A stretch of 64,000 nucleotides of DNA from Endotrypanum monterogeii (Eukaryota; Euglenozoa; Kinetoplastea; Trypanosomatida; Trypanosomatidae). The position numbers and the translations under genes are program-made. Shown here one piece after another: positions 20,811-30,853 of this stretch. Positions within the stretch are counted from its first letter, which is position 1, and every line of letters starts with the position of its first letter. The stretch is from the NCBI GenBank assembly GCA_000333855.2, contig CM007320.1, forward strand, positions 1,601,162 to 1,665,161, written 5' to 3'. The notes under the pieces are model-generated. The model made no database searches, was not told where the DNA came from, and worked only from the letters and a program-made list of their open reading frames with translations.

Positions 20811-22664
20811 ATGACCGACCCCTGTTCATTCCAGCCGCAAATCAATCCACACAGTAGGCATCTTGCGAGGCATGCACCGACTCTTCGCGAACGCCAGAAG
20901 CAAGAACAGCAGCAGTATGCTGATCGTGAGGACCGGCACGGGCAGCCGCAGCGAGGCGCAGGGACACACAGCCCTAGGGCACAGGCATTTACTGTGGAAA
21001 TTGAAAACGATGTCACAGAGTCCGTGTGGGACCTCTGGCGCGCAGTGGCAAGGAAAGAGGCACGCGAGAGCGAAGCACCCTTTGTACGCTCTGTCCACTC
21101 TAGAAACGACGACGGCGACTCTTTTCAATGTTGTCGGCCTCGCGTAGTGTACGTGAAAACAGTGCTTGGGATGCTCAACTCTCTCGGTGTTACTTCACCT
21201 CGGCATGATGACCTCATCGCCAAGTTTCTCAAGGCCATGTCAGTGGAAAGCAGCGTCTTGGAAGCCTCCAAATGTGACGTAACGGTGGACGCGGCGCGCT
21301 TCATGTACGTATTCTCGATAGTATGGCGGGCGGCAGTCACAAATGGCACGCGGTCGATTTCCACGCCGACGCAACTAACCGTGCAACAACGCTCGTCACC
21401 CGTTGCACAACAGCGCGGCAAGTCCTCCAGCAGGGCAAAAACGTGCTGCACCGTCGCCGAAGAAGATTCGCGCCGAGGTCCCGTATCATCACGAATGAAG
21501 ACTGCACTCACACTCGAGCCGTCCACGCCGGAGGTCGTGAAAAAGGAAAGAAACCTCTCCGCGGTCAGCGACAGGGCATCGTCCCTACCTTCCGTCGTCT
21601 CGATCAGCAGCGAAAGCAGCGTGAAAGACGCACATTCGGAGCAAGGCAGCGCATCTCACTTCACCAGCAGTGGAAATGAAAACGGAAGGGAAAATGACAC
21701 AGTCCAGGGTGATGCTGAATTTCTGAGCACCAACGTGACAGATACCTCGTCCAGTACCTCGGACCAGGAGGAAAAGCTGCAGAGCGGTGTTCGCGACGAT
21801 AAACTGTCTCCAACGTCCACAGTGCCGCTGGCAAAGCTCAGCTCTCCACCGGACCCACGCAACCCAGATAAATTTGACACCGACACATCAAGCAGTCCAA
21901 TCATCACACACCACACCCATCATCGCCCGCCGTCGGCCGCCGCGTTGAGGCTTTCCAGCACAGCCATGCCGCAGAATAGTCGCATGCGCTCGTCCTTGCG
22001 TGCGATACCCAACAACTCTCATTTGCTCTCGAGCACAACCAGCAGGGAACTCAAGAAGTCAGCGAAGTGCGTGCCGGGCGGACCGATGCGCGAGTGTACC
22101 TTCAAGCCCATTATCAACCCCGTCCCAAATTCGTTCCCTGCCAGCTCCCACACCGCGGTTATCGTCCCACAACGCAGGCCCTTGTCGGCCCCCTTTCCTA
22201 CATACCAGTCCATTACGCAGCCGTTGCACCAGGTGCGTGACAGTCTTACGCAATGGACACGCAAGTCCATCCACGCTAACGACTCCGACCGAATTGAAAC
22301 ACCGGCAGCCCCAATGCCGGCCGAGTTTGAGACGGCGGTGCGCCGCATGGTTGCCGCGCGGCAGCAGCGGCAGTGTCTTGAGTCTCCCCAGCGAGCCGAA
22401 CAGTACTCTGCCCAACACTCAGCGAACATGCACCAGTCTGTCGCGCACACAACGGCGGCAGACCCCCGCAAGCCGGTGCTGTATGTCGACGTTGATCTGC
22501 CGCACGGCATACGGGACCGCCTGGCCCTGTACGCCGGAGACACGGCAAGCCATGTAGCACTGCGCTTCAGCATCTTGCATGGACTGAGCGACTCCCTGCG
22601 GCAGCGGTTGGAGAGAGCGCTGGCAGCTGAGCTCCACGCCCTCTCGATAGAAAATGTTGCATAG
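20811..22664 (+). CDS. Hypothetical protein with paired FxPxIN motifs and a folded C-terminal segment
   Basis: 617 residues, ATG at 20811. I do not recognise a named family. The N-terminus starts 'MTDPCSFQPQINPHSRHLA', and a second, similar motif 'CTFKPIINPVPNSF' occurs near residue 425. Motifs of the form T/S-F-x-P-x-I-N are recurrent in trypanosomatid and ciliate axonemal or cytoskeletal proteins, so a flagellar role is a reasonable guess. Residues about 65-180 look globular and helical ('VYVKTVLGMLNSLGV', 'LIAKFLKAMSVE'). The middle (about 190-420) is Ser/Thr/Glu-rich and disordered. The last 60 residues ('LYVDVDLPHGIRDRLALYAG' with 'VALRFSILHGLSDSL') look like a small beta-grasp/ubiquitin-like module as found at the C-terminus of several coiled-coil and cilia proteins; that fold call is weak. 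No membrane segments. Confidence 0.78.
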   Translation: MTDPCSFQPQINPHSRHLARHAPTLRERQKQEQQQYADREDRHGQPQRGAGTHSPRAQAFTVEIENDVTESVWDLWRAVARKEARESEAPFVRSVHSRNDDGDSFQCCRPRVVYVKTVLGMLNSLGVTSPRHDDLIAKFLKAMSVESSVLEASKCDVTVDAARFMYVFSIVWRAAVTNGTRSISTPTQLTVQQRSSPVAQQRGKSSSRAKTCCTVAEEDSRRGPVSSRMKTALTLEPSTPEVVKKERNLSAVSDRASSLPSVVSISSESSVKDAHSEQGSASHFTSSGNENGRENDTVQGDAEFLSTNVTDTSSSTSDQEEKLQSGVRDDKLSPTSTVPLAKLSSPPDPRNPDKFDTDTSSSPIITHHTHHRPPSAAALRLSSTAMPQNSRMRSSLRAIPNNSHLLSSTTSRELKKSAKCVPGGPMRECTFKPIINPVPNSFPASSHTAVIVPQRRPLSAPFPTYQSITQPLHQVRDSLTQWTRKSIHANDSDRIETPAAPMPAEFETAVRRMVAARQQRQCLESPQRAEQYSAQHSANMHQSVAHTTAADPRKPVLYVDVDLPHGIRDRLALYAGDTASHVALRFSILHGLSDSLRQRLERALAAELHALSIENVA

Positions 22665-22853
22665 ACCATTTAATCCTTTTTCAAAACAAGCACATCACGG
22701 ACCCATGTCTCCTTGCCATGCGAATTCGCAAGGGAAAAGGACAGCTGAAAAAAAAATCCTAACCCCCAGCGGCCCCCTCCACCTCCCCGCCACCGCCCCC
22801 AACGCATGGGCGCATGACCACCACCATCCCCCACCCACGCCGCCAAAAAAAAA
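22665..22853. other. Spacer ending in the tRNA Pol III terminator
   Basis: Short C-rich non-coding stretch. An A9 run at about 22845-22853 on + reads as T9 on the - strand directly after the tRNA 3' end, a standard RNA polymerase III stop. Confidence 0.75.
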
Positions 22854-22925
22854 CACTCCTACCTGGACTCGAACCAGGGTTATCGGATTCAGAGTCCGAG
22901 GTGATAACCGCTACACTATAGGAGC
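22854..22925 (-). tRNA. tRNA-Gln (anticodon CTG)
   Basis: Read on the - strand, all four arms fold. The seven-pair acceptor stem is 22919-22925 with 22855-22861 (G-U at the outermost pair). The T arm has five pairs around a 7-nt loop (CCTGG stem at 22862-22866 with 22874-22878 on +). The anticodon stem TCGGA/TCCGA encloses loop CTCTGAA, giving anticodon CTG (reads CAG, Gln). A short D arm starts at the GTG/CAC pairs. The internal A and B box sequences are intact, there is no intron, and a T-run terminator follows. CCA is not encoded, as expected for a eukaryote. The gene is antisense to the protein genes on both sides. Confidence 0.95.
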
Positions 22926-23863
22926 GCGTACATCCTTCATATTTATATTGTTTCTGAAACCCTTTTCTCGGCATAACCGCGCCGGCCTCGGGGCCCTTGG
23001 CTCCTGCCGGGGGGGCATGGGCATGGGTCGGGCTGCTCACGGGGGGGGCCTTTCTACGAGCAATAGGGGCGCTGTAGAACGGAGTGCTGGTGTTCGCGTA
23101 GTGGTCTCGCACTTGTGTGGTACACCATGCAATTCGGCCATATCGCGGCCGGGGTGTGGAATGAGAGGTGCTCCGACCAAATTCAACGACCGAGGAAAAG
23201 AGATCGTGCGATAAAGTTCTAAGCGAACGCTATCTTCTGTTGATTATCATCGCGGAGAAGTGAAATCGCGAAAAACACTTTCTATTTGTTTACCCCAGAA
23301 ATCCTGCTTTACTCCAAAAAAAAAAAATATCCTGTTTTCAGCACATACCCGAGCAACACAAGAATACAACAACGCCGTGGTCGCCAATAGTACCGCGGGG
23401 CGCTTTACTGGGAAAGTGCACATACAGTTCTTCGTCACAAATCAATCTTCTCCTGCTTCGGATAGGAACAGTTTCAACAAGAACGTAACAAAAACGGATG
23501 AGTTCGATGTATGAACAAATTAGATGGATAATAAATTAACGAAAAAAACGTTTTCTAAGAAACGTCTTTTTCTTCAACTCAGCGATCCCGTAAGCTGATA
23601 AGTATCATGACAAAACTGGAGACACTGCACTGCACTACATCACCAAAGAACATTAGCCTTCTGAAAATGCTGCACTTGCCTACGCTCACTCGGCATACTT
23701 GTAACTCATTTACTCTCTTTTCTTCCTCTCTCATAGCTCTCCTAGTTTTTCAGCCAGATCATTCGCTAGACCACCGACAACCGCACAGCTCATCTCTTCT
23801 CTGACTTCGCACCTCCTCGAAGCTTTTTACATCCTCACCGAAAAAATTAAAAAACAAGCGGAA
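22926..23863. other. Spacer with a GC-rich block divergent from the tRNA
   Basis: No protein gene seen. Roughly 22976-23215 is clearly more GC-rich than its surroundings, with G-runs at about 23009-23015 and 23041-23048 and several short self-complementary segments (for example CCGGC near 22981 with GCCGG near 23006). It lies 50-290 bp upstream of the tRNA 5' end and would be transcribed divergently from it. Further right, a pyrimidine tract at about 23709-23734 precedes AG at 23735-23736, the probable spliced-leader acceptor for the LRR gene. Confidence 0.5.
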
Positions 23864-26800
23864 ATGTCGGAAGATCTCTTCAAGACACAATTGGCCGCTC
23901 TGGCAAAGAAGGGTGAGAAGCATGTCAAATTTACAGGGATGGAAATTGATGACCAACAGTTGCGGCTCATCGTCACTGCGATGGACCAAACCCGTCCCGG
24001 CCCTAAAACAATCGATGTATCTAACAACAAAATCACCTCCGCCGGCGTCAAAAATCTTGTGAGCTTTCTCAACTCTGTGTCAGTGGAATCAGTAGACCTT
24101 ACCAAAAATCAGATCGATGAAGATGGTGCTCTTGCATTTTTCACACTATTCGAAGCTGCGACAACGATCAAGATGCTTGATGTTCGGAGCAATCCTTGCA
24201 GTCCCCTGACGGCGTTGCGCTTGTACTACCTTGGCAGAAGCGAAACCTACAGCCCTGACGTGCGATCCGCACTACTCAAAGGGAAGGCGACTCATATTTG
24301 TTTCTCAGGCATGTCCTACGCTGACTTGGGAAAGGATTTTTTGGAGTGTCTCTTTAGCACAGAGGGCCTGGAATCTGTCGATTTCGCCGATATCAGCCTT
24401 GGCACAGGAGATTTATCTTCGATCGGAAACTGTTTAAGAAACACGCAGATATCTGCAGTTTCTTTCCGAAACTGTGGCTTGTCTAACGATTCACTCTTGT
24501 CATTCATTGAGATCGCCGATCTCGCCAACAACAAGCACTTGAAGAGCTTGGACTTGTCTCATAATTTGTCATTGAAGAACGAGATCGTGGGGAAGCTCAT
24601 CCCGTGCCTTTTTGATCACAACAACAACATCGTTAACTTTGATCTAACCGAAACAAGCGTCACATCCACGTTTTACACGACGATCGAAAAAGAGTGCAAG
24701 CTGAACCAAGAGCATCCCGCCATCAAGCGTGCAGTGATTGCCCTTCGCAACAATCTGCCTGCTGCAGAAAAAATTATTCTCCAGTGGGATTCACCGTTGC
24801 CCATGTGCATGAATTACCTTGCAGCAGTCATCGCAAAAAGTTCCGTGATACAGCACCTCAATGTCAGCAATACTTTGATCGATGATGCAGCGCTGCAGCT
24901 ATTGTCTGATGCGCTCCGGAAAAACACATCTCTTAGAGTGATTGAACTCGCAAATTGTCGTATCACGGCTACTGGAGTCGAGGCGCTGTTTACGGTTCTG
25001 CAAAGGCCAACTTGCTCAGTGACTGAAGTCAACATTGCGAACAACAATCTCGATGAAGACAGCGTCAAGTTCATCACGGCCGCTCTCCGTTCAAATCCCA
25101 AATTGATGACACTGAATGTCGATGTGAACCCCGACATTTCATCCGCATCTATGCAGGAAATTGCGGGCCTCGTCATGGTGAACCGTGCTCCACAGCAAAT
25201 TCGTGAGTTATTACCTTTGGTCGAAAGCAACTCAAAGAGTCTGGTTTCACTTGATTTCTCCGCCATGGATGTCACGGTCAACGATGACTCGGTGTGGCTA
25301 CTTGTGCAAGCTCTCCGGCTGAATTCGACTGTCCGGCGACTTGATTTCTCGCACAACTGCTTTGGAGATATGGGGGCATCTTACCTTGCAGACTACCTCG
25401 CCCATAACCGCTTCATACGGGAAGTAAACCTATCCAACTGCGCGATAGGGAACCGGGGTGCACAAAGGATTTGCAAGGCACTTCTGTCGAATAGTGCGCT
25501 CATAATGATCGATTTGTCAGGCAACATGATGGACATCGAGGGTCTCGACATGCTTCCCTTCGTGTTACGCGAAAATGACACATTGCGCGAGCTCAAACTT
25601 AAGTCCACCCGCGTGGATTCTGAGTTTATCAAGCAAGTCAATAAGGCGTGCTCTCTAAATCGTGAATGTGGGGCAGTGAAAAATGTTTACTACCGCCTTA
25701 AGGATGGAGATGCGTCTCTCAAAAAAATTGAGCTCTGCAATCCTGATAACGAACGTATCATCGACGACCAAACAGTTCGGACAATCTGCACTGTTTTGAC
25801 CAACAAAACGTTTGTGGAGGTGATTGACCTGAGTAAGAATCATATTGGCAAAGATGGCTGTGCTGCGCTCGCCGCGATCTTATCTGAATCCACATGCAGG
25901 GTGAGGAAGATTATTTTATCTCAAAACCCAATCGATGACTATGCAGTGATAGAGCTTGTGGCCTGCTTCCCACTAAACGAAAGCTTGCGTGAGGTTATTT
26001 TGTACAACACCACTATAACCAACTCAGGCATCAGGTCGCTGGCCAAGGCCCTCGAGAAAAACAACAACATTTACTGGATTGGCATCTTGGAGGAAGATGC
26101 AGCCGGTGATGAGGTGACGCTTCTCCAGCGGAACCTCGCCCTCAACGACAACTCATTTCCACTAAAGAAGGTAATTCTTTCCGTCGAATCCGGAGAGGAT
26201 GTCCAAGACATCAACCTGAGTGGGCCTGAAGGCACCAGGTTGAATGATGTGCTGTGCCAATATTTGTGTGCGTGCTTGGTGGGCTGCCGTACGATACAGT
26301 CTTTGAATCTGTCGAACAATGTGATTACCTCCGCATCTGTGCCGTATATTGTGGAGGTGATGGAATTGTGCCCTACACTCTCTTTGTTGGATTTGTCCAA
26401 CAACAAGATCGATGAGAGTGGGGCTAAGCAGATCATCGCTTGTTTAGAGCGTGTTTCACACGTGCGTATCGTGCATGTCGCCGGTAATCTTTTTTCCAAT
26501 GAAAGCATGGTGCGTGTTGCTCATTTGGTTTCCTTGAACTTGGGATCTGAGCTTCTTAAGAAACTGTTTCTGTCGACGGCTCGTGGCGAATCACTACCCA
26601 GAGAAATCGATCTAAGCGGCACTACTAACTCTTACCAACTGACAAATGAGGAGGTGGTTGCGCTTGCTGGTCTACTGCGGAGCAGCAGCACTGTAAGAAT
26701 CCTGAATCTCGGCAGCAACATTTTCTCTGATGAGGGCTGCATCGCAATTGCTGAGGTTCTGCGCGCCAATCACACGCTTGAGACGCTGAACCTTGAAGGG

Positions 26801-27100
26801 AATGCAATTGGCGCAGACGGTGGTGAGGCTTTGTACTACGCCCTCAAGATTAATCCGCAGCTGCAATCGCTGAACTTGCAGAACACAGCTATTTCTGCTG
26901 AAATCTTGGAGGATATCGGTAGTTTGCTGCATGTTAATCAGGCGCCTAACCGTGCACCGATTGATATGCGTGGTATGAAACTCGAGGAACTCGATGACGC
27001 GACCCAGTTTCGTTCTACAGACTACTATGTGTCGCAAACAATCACCATTGATGAGACCGTAAAGAGTGGCCATGAACCGAAGACTCAGCTAATCAAGTAA
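23864..27100 (+). CDS. Large leucine-rich-repeat protein (RNase-inhibitor-type LRR)
   Basis: 1078 residues, ATG at 23864. Almost the whole length is built of leucine-rich repeats of the ribonuclease-inhibitor type. Consensus units such as 'LKSLDLSHNLSLKNEIVGKL', 'VRRLDFSHNCFGDMGASYLA', 'LSLLDLSNNKIDESGAKQII' and 'LETLNLEGNAIGADGGEALY' recur at 28-32-residue spacing, interrupted by segments with 'ELLPLVESNSKS'- or 'LNRECGAVKNVYYRLKDG'-like breaks that divide the array into blocks. It begins directly with a repeat-containing region and has no signal peptide, membrane segment or GPI-type C-terminus, so it is presumably a cytoplasmic or cytoskeletal scaffold. The partner is unknown. RNI-type arrays also occur in RanGAP1 and in proteins of the flagellum; the lack of a RanGAP acidic tail argues against RanGAP1. 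It is intact and ends in 'EPKTQLIK'. Confidence 0.88.
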   Translation: MSEDLFKTQLAALAKKGEKHVKFTGMEIDDQQLRLIVTAMDQTRPGPKTIDVSNNKITSAGVKNLVSFLNSVSVESVDLTKNQIDEDGALAFFTLFEAATTIKMLDVRSNPCSPLTALRLYYLGRSETYSPDVRSALLKGKATHICFSGMSYADLGKDFLECLFSTEGLESVDFADISLGTGDLSSIGNCLRNTQISAVSFRNCGLSNDSLLSFIEIADLANNKHLKSLDLSHNLSLKNEIVGKLIPCLFDHNNNIVNFDLTETSVTSTFYTTIEKECKLNQEHPAIKRAVIALRNNLPAAEKIILQWDSPLPMCMNYLAAVIAKSSVIQHLNVSNTLIDDAALQLLSDALRKNTSLRVIELANCRITATGVEALFTVLQRPTCSVTEVNIANNNLDEDSVKFITAALRSNPKLMTLNVDVNPDISSASMQEIAGLVMVNRAPQQIRELLPLVESNSKSLVSLDFSAMDVTVNDDSVWLLVQALRLNSTVRRLDFSHNCFGDMGASYLADYLAHNRFIREVNLSNCAIGNRGAQRICKALLSNSALIMIDLSGNMMDIEGLDMLPFVLRENDTLRELKLKSTRVDSEFIKQVNKACSLNRECGAVKNVYYRLKDGDASLKKIELCNPDNERIIDDQTVRTICTVLTNKTFVEVIDLSKNHIGKDGCAALAAILSESTCRVRKIILSQNPIDDYAVIELVACFPLNESLREVILYNTTITNSGIRSLAKALEKNNNIYWIGILEEDAAGDEVTLLQRNLALNDNSFPLKKVILSVESGEDVQDINLSGPEGTRLNDVLCQYLCACLVGCRTIQSLNLSNNVITSASVPYIVEVMELCPTLSLLDLSNNKIDESGAKQIIACLERVSHVRIVHVAGNLFSNESMVRVAHLVSLNLGSELLKKLFLSTARGESLPREIDLSGTTNSYQLTNEEVVALAGLLRSSSTVRILNLGSNIFSDEGCIAIAEVLRANHTLETLNLEGNAIGADGGEALYYALKINPQLQSLNLQNTAISAEILEDIGSLLHVNQAPNRAPIDMRGMKLEELDDATQFRSTDYYVSQTITIDETVKSGHEPKTQLIK

Positions 27101-27917
27101 AGAATGTAAAACAGCACAATGTTGGTATCAAAAAGGGTGCGGTGGACTGCCCCCTTTTCCGCTCCTCCTCGGGGTGTTTTTAACAGCGCCCCTCGCATTT
27201 TTTTTCCCCGCTTGAAATGTTACTTGCTTATTGATGTAACTCAAATTTTATGCCTCGCGCAAGGCTTTTTAAGTATATTGGCTCTATTAGCCCCTCTTTT
27301 TTTTTCAACTTTTTTTTTTTTTGGCGAACAAAATTTTCCTCTGATTCGCCTGGTGAGGATCTACTGTGCTTGGGCTCATTTGATCTTTATGATGTACATT
27401 TCTCTAATTTGCTCGTAGTGCGTCGAAATCCCACCGGGCGCATCCTCTCTGTTCCATGCTTGTTCACCTTCTAGCTGTTTATCCTAATGGTATTCCTTTT
27501 CAATGGGTTGGTTTACCTCCTGGAAGCTTATTTTAAGGTAGGATAACAAAACAAAACAATTATGTCCTTCTCTGAGAGGTTTTCTCTTCGCTTCAGCTCA
27601 ATGTCACCGACGCCTCCTTTTTTCCCTTTATCCCCCCCAAAAAAAACCTTGGGTGGCGCATGGGAGTTCCAGACGCATCTTTTCCCGACACCAGGCTCCC
27701 GTAGAGTCTGCTAATCATGCTATCCTCGTACAACCTTGATATCGATACACTGTAATCTTTTGCTCTTATGGGGTGTGCTGAACGGCCACTCTTTTTGTTT
27801 ATCGTCTACTGGTGTGCAGTCAATATTCGCATGTTGGTGCATGTGATGGGATTCCAGGTACTCACACAGTTCACCTTCAGCGTGTTTCAGCTGTAGTTTT
27901 TTTTCCCCCAGGATCCC
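27101..27917. other. Intergenic spacer
   Basis: No supported gene. T-runs at about 27200-27207, 27297-27305 and 27311-27322. A very strong pyrimidine tract at about 27896-27909 ends in AG at 27910-27911, only six bases before the next ATG. Confidence 0.6.
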
Positions 27918-30035
27918 ATGTCACACAGGACAGAACAATCAGTGCCACCTTTGTTTGTGCTACAAGAGCATGCACATCCAGTTCTTAGCTGCAATTTCTA
28001 CCCATCCGAGGGGTATCAGCGGGATGAGTCAAACTGGTTTCTTACGGGAGATGCTGGCGGCGTTGTGGTCTTGTGGAACCTTTTAACAAGACGCAAGATT
28101 GTTTCGTTCTCTGTCTTGACAGAAGCCTATCGGCAACTCCGTGGAGGCTCACAGCTCAATCCTAATAGCAGCACTCCTACGGGTGGTGATTCTGTGCCCG
28201 CAAAACAAGTGCTGCCGGAGCAAGCTAGTACTTCAGCTTTTGGCGCCCACAGTCCGAGCATTTTGTCTGTGGGGTTCATTCCTCTGTCACTTTCCCCTCG
28301 AAAGCACACCCTACCCACAGCGCATTGCGGAGACGTCGTAAACGTATTGGGGACGGACATAAATACAACTCTCTCAAGCGCTGCTGTGTGTCCCACTGCT
28401 GCCGAGTTTGCTGCTAGGGGCACTACGGGATGGAAGCACCAGGGGCGGCAGCGATTTCGTCTTCCTCGACGAGCATCGACGCCGTGTGGCCTTACGGGAC
28501 AGGCATCTTATCCCACAGCGGGTGACGTTGTGGATAGCAGTGCGCCTGAAATCACCTTCACCCCGTCGTCCACTATTTGCTTTTACACACATTGCCGTGA
28601 TCAGCGGTTGTACATCTGGTGCCTTGGGCGTCCGTGCGCTGGTGCACCTCCGGTGCCACTATGCGATATGGAGCCGAAGCTGATTGTAGTGCTTACCGCT
28701 CCACAGCACGGGTTCTGTCCCGTGGAGAGCATCTCCAAGGCACTCGGGTCACTGACGCGGACGTATCTCGCTGTTCCTCACGACTCTGGAGGCGAGGTGA
28801 CGATCTGGGAGTTGGAATGGCGACAGCCTAACAGTACACACCTCGCTAGTGAGGTCGAAAAGGAGAAGGCAGCTCTCGACCGCCCACCCTACTCTCCGGG
28901 CTATGCGAGCGAGTGTGAGGGTGAGGAAGAGGAGGTGAACACATCAGAGTTGAACCCGATGGATGCTCTCATTGCACGAGCCGCTGCAGAGGAGCGGCGG
29001 CGAGCGAAGATGGAGCAGAAATCTTGCCGCCTTCCTGGAGAAAGCGAGGGGGACCATCTTTTCTCGTCTGCAGGACTCCCCACATCTTTCGTCTCCAAAG
29101 GTGAACGCTCTTCCACGCTGTGCTACGTGGATCCTACAGCGACTGCAATGTCCAGCAACTTCTCCGTTCGACCCCTTTGCACCTTCTCAGCGTGCCCTAC
29201 GTTTAAGGGGGGCACCATCATGCGCCTCACCATGTGCCGTGATGCAGAGCACGTTGCTGTTGCATTTGAGAGCGGTCACATTGTATTGGTTCGCTATCAA
29301 AACGGGATCGGGTCTGGCGTGTCAAACCAGCCAGGAGAGAGGTGCGACGCTCGTGGGCACTCATCTGTTGCCCAGGTGCGCCACGTCACCCGTGCCTTTG
29401 CTGAGTCGGCGTTGGTCTGCTGGTGCAGCGGAGACCGCATGGTTGCCTGCTCTGCCGAGGGGGGCATTCATTGCTACAACTTGATGATGGCAGCGGGGGG
29501 TCTTTTAGAGGCGCAGTTAGCGTGGAGTGTGACTCTGCGCAAAGGTATTGGTAGCGTCTTCCTCCAAAGGAATCTCGTCGTAGCTGGCTGCTGGGACAGC
29601 ACACTTCGGCTGTATGATGTGCGTGACGGACGACTCGTCAGCATCCTAAGCTACCAGAGGGAGGCGGTGAATGAAGTGCGAATGGCCCCTTCCACTATCG
29701 CACGCGTCGCGGCGTTCGGGTTTGACGTGCGTCATCCAAAACTGTATGGTGACCTGCCCAACGCTTCTTGCACCACGACTTGCATTGCTTCCAGTACGCC
29801 TGCTATCAAGCAGGAAAGCACGACACGATGCTGTGAATCGCCTCCTTCCAATGCCGACGTCTTGGACACACAGCTCTCTACTGACCTTTTGGGGTCTCAG
29901 GCTGCAGAGGAGGACCTGGTGTACTTGTTTGCGTCTGCGAGCAAGGACAATACCGTTGCCCTCTGGCGTGTGGACCTTGGGGTGGTGGTGGAGGAGCAGG
30001 CGGCCCGAAAGTTCCTCACTGCTAGAGCTCCGTAA
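27918..30035 (+). CDS. WD40-repeat protein resembling GNB1L / ASTRA-associated protein ASA1
   Basis: 705 residues, ATG at 27918. The first repeat 'VLQEHAHPVLSCNFYPSEGY' with 'FLTGDAGGVVVLWNLLTRRK' and the last two, 'NLVVAGCWDSTLRLYDVRDG' and 'FASASKDNTVALWRVDLG', follow the pattern of human GNB1L, whose final blades read 'GGWDHRIRVF' and 'AAGSKDQRISLW' as I remember them. GNB1L/ASA1 works with the TTT complex in maturation of PIKK kinases. Between blades there are long insertions: a Ser/Pro-rich one at about 75-190 and a charged one at about 320-395 ('ECEGEEEEVNTSELNPMDAL'). This makes the protein about twice the length of human GNB1L, a common trypanosomatid feature. WD40 is certain; the GNB1L family assignment is moderate, since WD40 proteins resemble each other. 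Confidence 0.72.
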   Translation: MSHRTEQSVPPLFVLQEHAHPVLSCNFYPSEGYQRDESNWFLTGDAGGVVVLWNLLTRRKIVSFSVLTEAYRQLRGGSQLNPNSSTPTGGDSVPAKQVLPEQASTSAFGAHSPSILSVGFIPLSLSPRKHTLPTAHCGDVVNVLGTDINTTLSSAAVCPTAAEFAARGTTGWKHQGRQRFRLPRRASTPCGLTGQASYPTAGDVVDSSAPEITFTPSSTICFYTHCRDQRLYIWCLGRPCAGAPPVPLCDMEPKLIVVLTAPQHGFCPVESISKALGSLTRTYLAVPHDSGGEVTIWELEWRQPNSTHLASEVEKEKAALDRPPYSPGYASECEGEEEEVNTSELNPMDALIARAAAEERRRAKMEQKSCRLPGESEGDHLFSSAGLPTSFVSKGERSSTLCYVDPTATAMSSNFSVRPLCTFSACPTFKGGTIMRLTMCRDAEHVAVAFESGHIVLVRYQNGIGSGVSNQPGERCDARGHSSVAQVRHVTRAFAESALVCWCSGDRMVACSAEGGIHCYNLMMAAGGLLEAQLAWSVTLRKGIGSVFLQRNLVVAGCWDSTLRLYDVRDGRLVSILSYQREAVNEVRMAPSTIARVAAFGFDVRHPKLYGDLPNASCTTTCIASSTPAIKQESTTRCCESPPSNADVLDTQLSTDLLGSQAAEEDLVYLFASASKDNTVALWRVDLGVVVEEQAARKFLTARAP

Positions 30036-30765
30036 AAAATGTCAGGGAGGCAAAGCGAATACAAGAAAAAAAAATTAAACCATTCCAGCACCAAAGCCTA
30101 TGGCTCGCCATTTTGATGACTTCCGTACATATAAAATGTGCACCTACGTCTCGTGCGCGAGACAAAACAACAACAACAACAAAAAAGCACTGCGGTATCG
30201 CCGATCAAAAGATGCTCAGCAACACCGCCAACTTCCTAGTGGCCAAGGATAGCGAATTCACTCTTGTTTTTTTTTTCAAAATAGGGGCCAGTAAATAAGA
30301 GACACAGTCGTAGGAGGGTCAACAGATCTTTTCCCCCCTTTCTTTCTGATGCCCTCGCTTCCTCATCACAGACTAATTCTTGGTGGGTGGCTTCGTTTAA
30401 TGAAAAAGAGATTTCAAGAGGCGTCACCCCCCTTCGCATCCTGTCATCTGTTTTTGCACTTTTGTCCTCTTCTTCACGGATCCTCTCTCTATCACTCATT
30501 TTCTTTATTTTTGCTTTCCCCCACTCCCGTCACACCGTATGCACCCCGCTTTCCACATGAATGAACGCAAACACGCGGTTTGGCTTTGTTCGTCTTTTTC
30601 TTCTTTCTAGTTCTCTATATAATTTCTTCACGCGTGCAGGAAATACGTCCCCACACACAGACTCCTCCGTGTGTGCCTTCTTTAAGAGTACCCGGTCTTC
30701 TGTGTGTTGAACTTCTCGAGCGCTCGATCTCTAGTAGATACAGCAGTACCGTTCTTCCCACAAAA

Positions 30766-30853
<88 letters not shown>

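Noticed and set aside
22019..22669. 216-codon - strand frame over the C-terminus of the 617-residue protein
   Set aside because: Shadow of the + gene; Ser/Arg/Cys composition without motifs.
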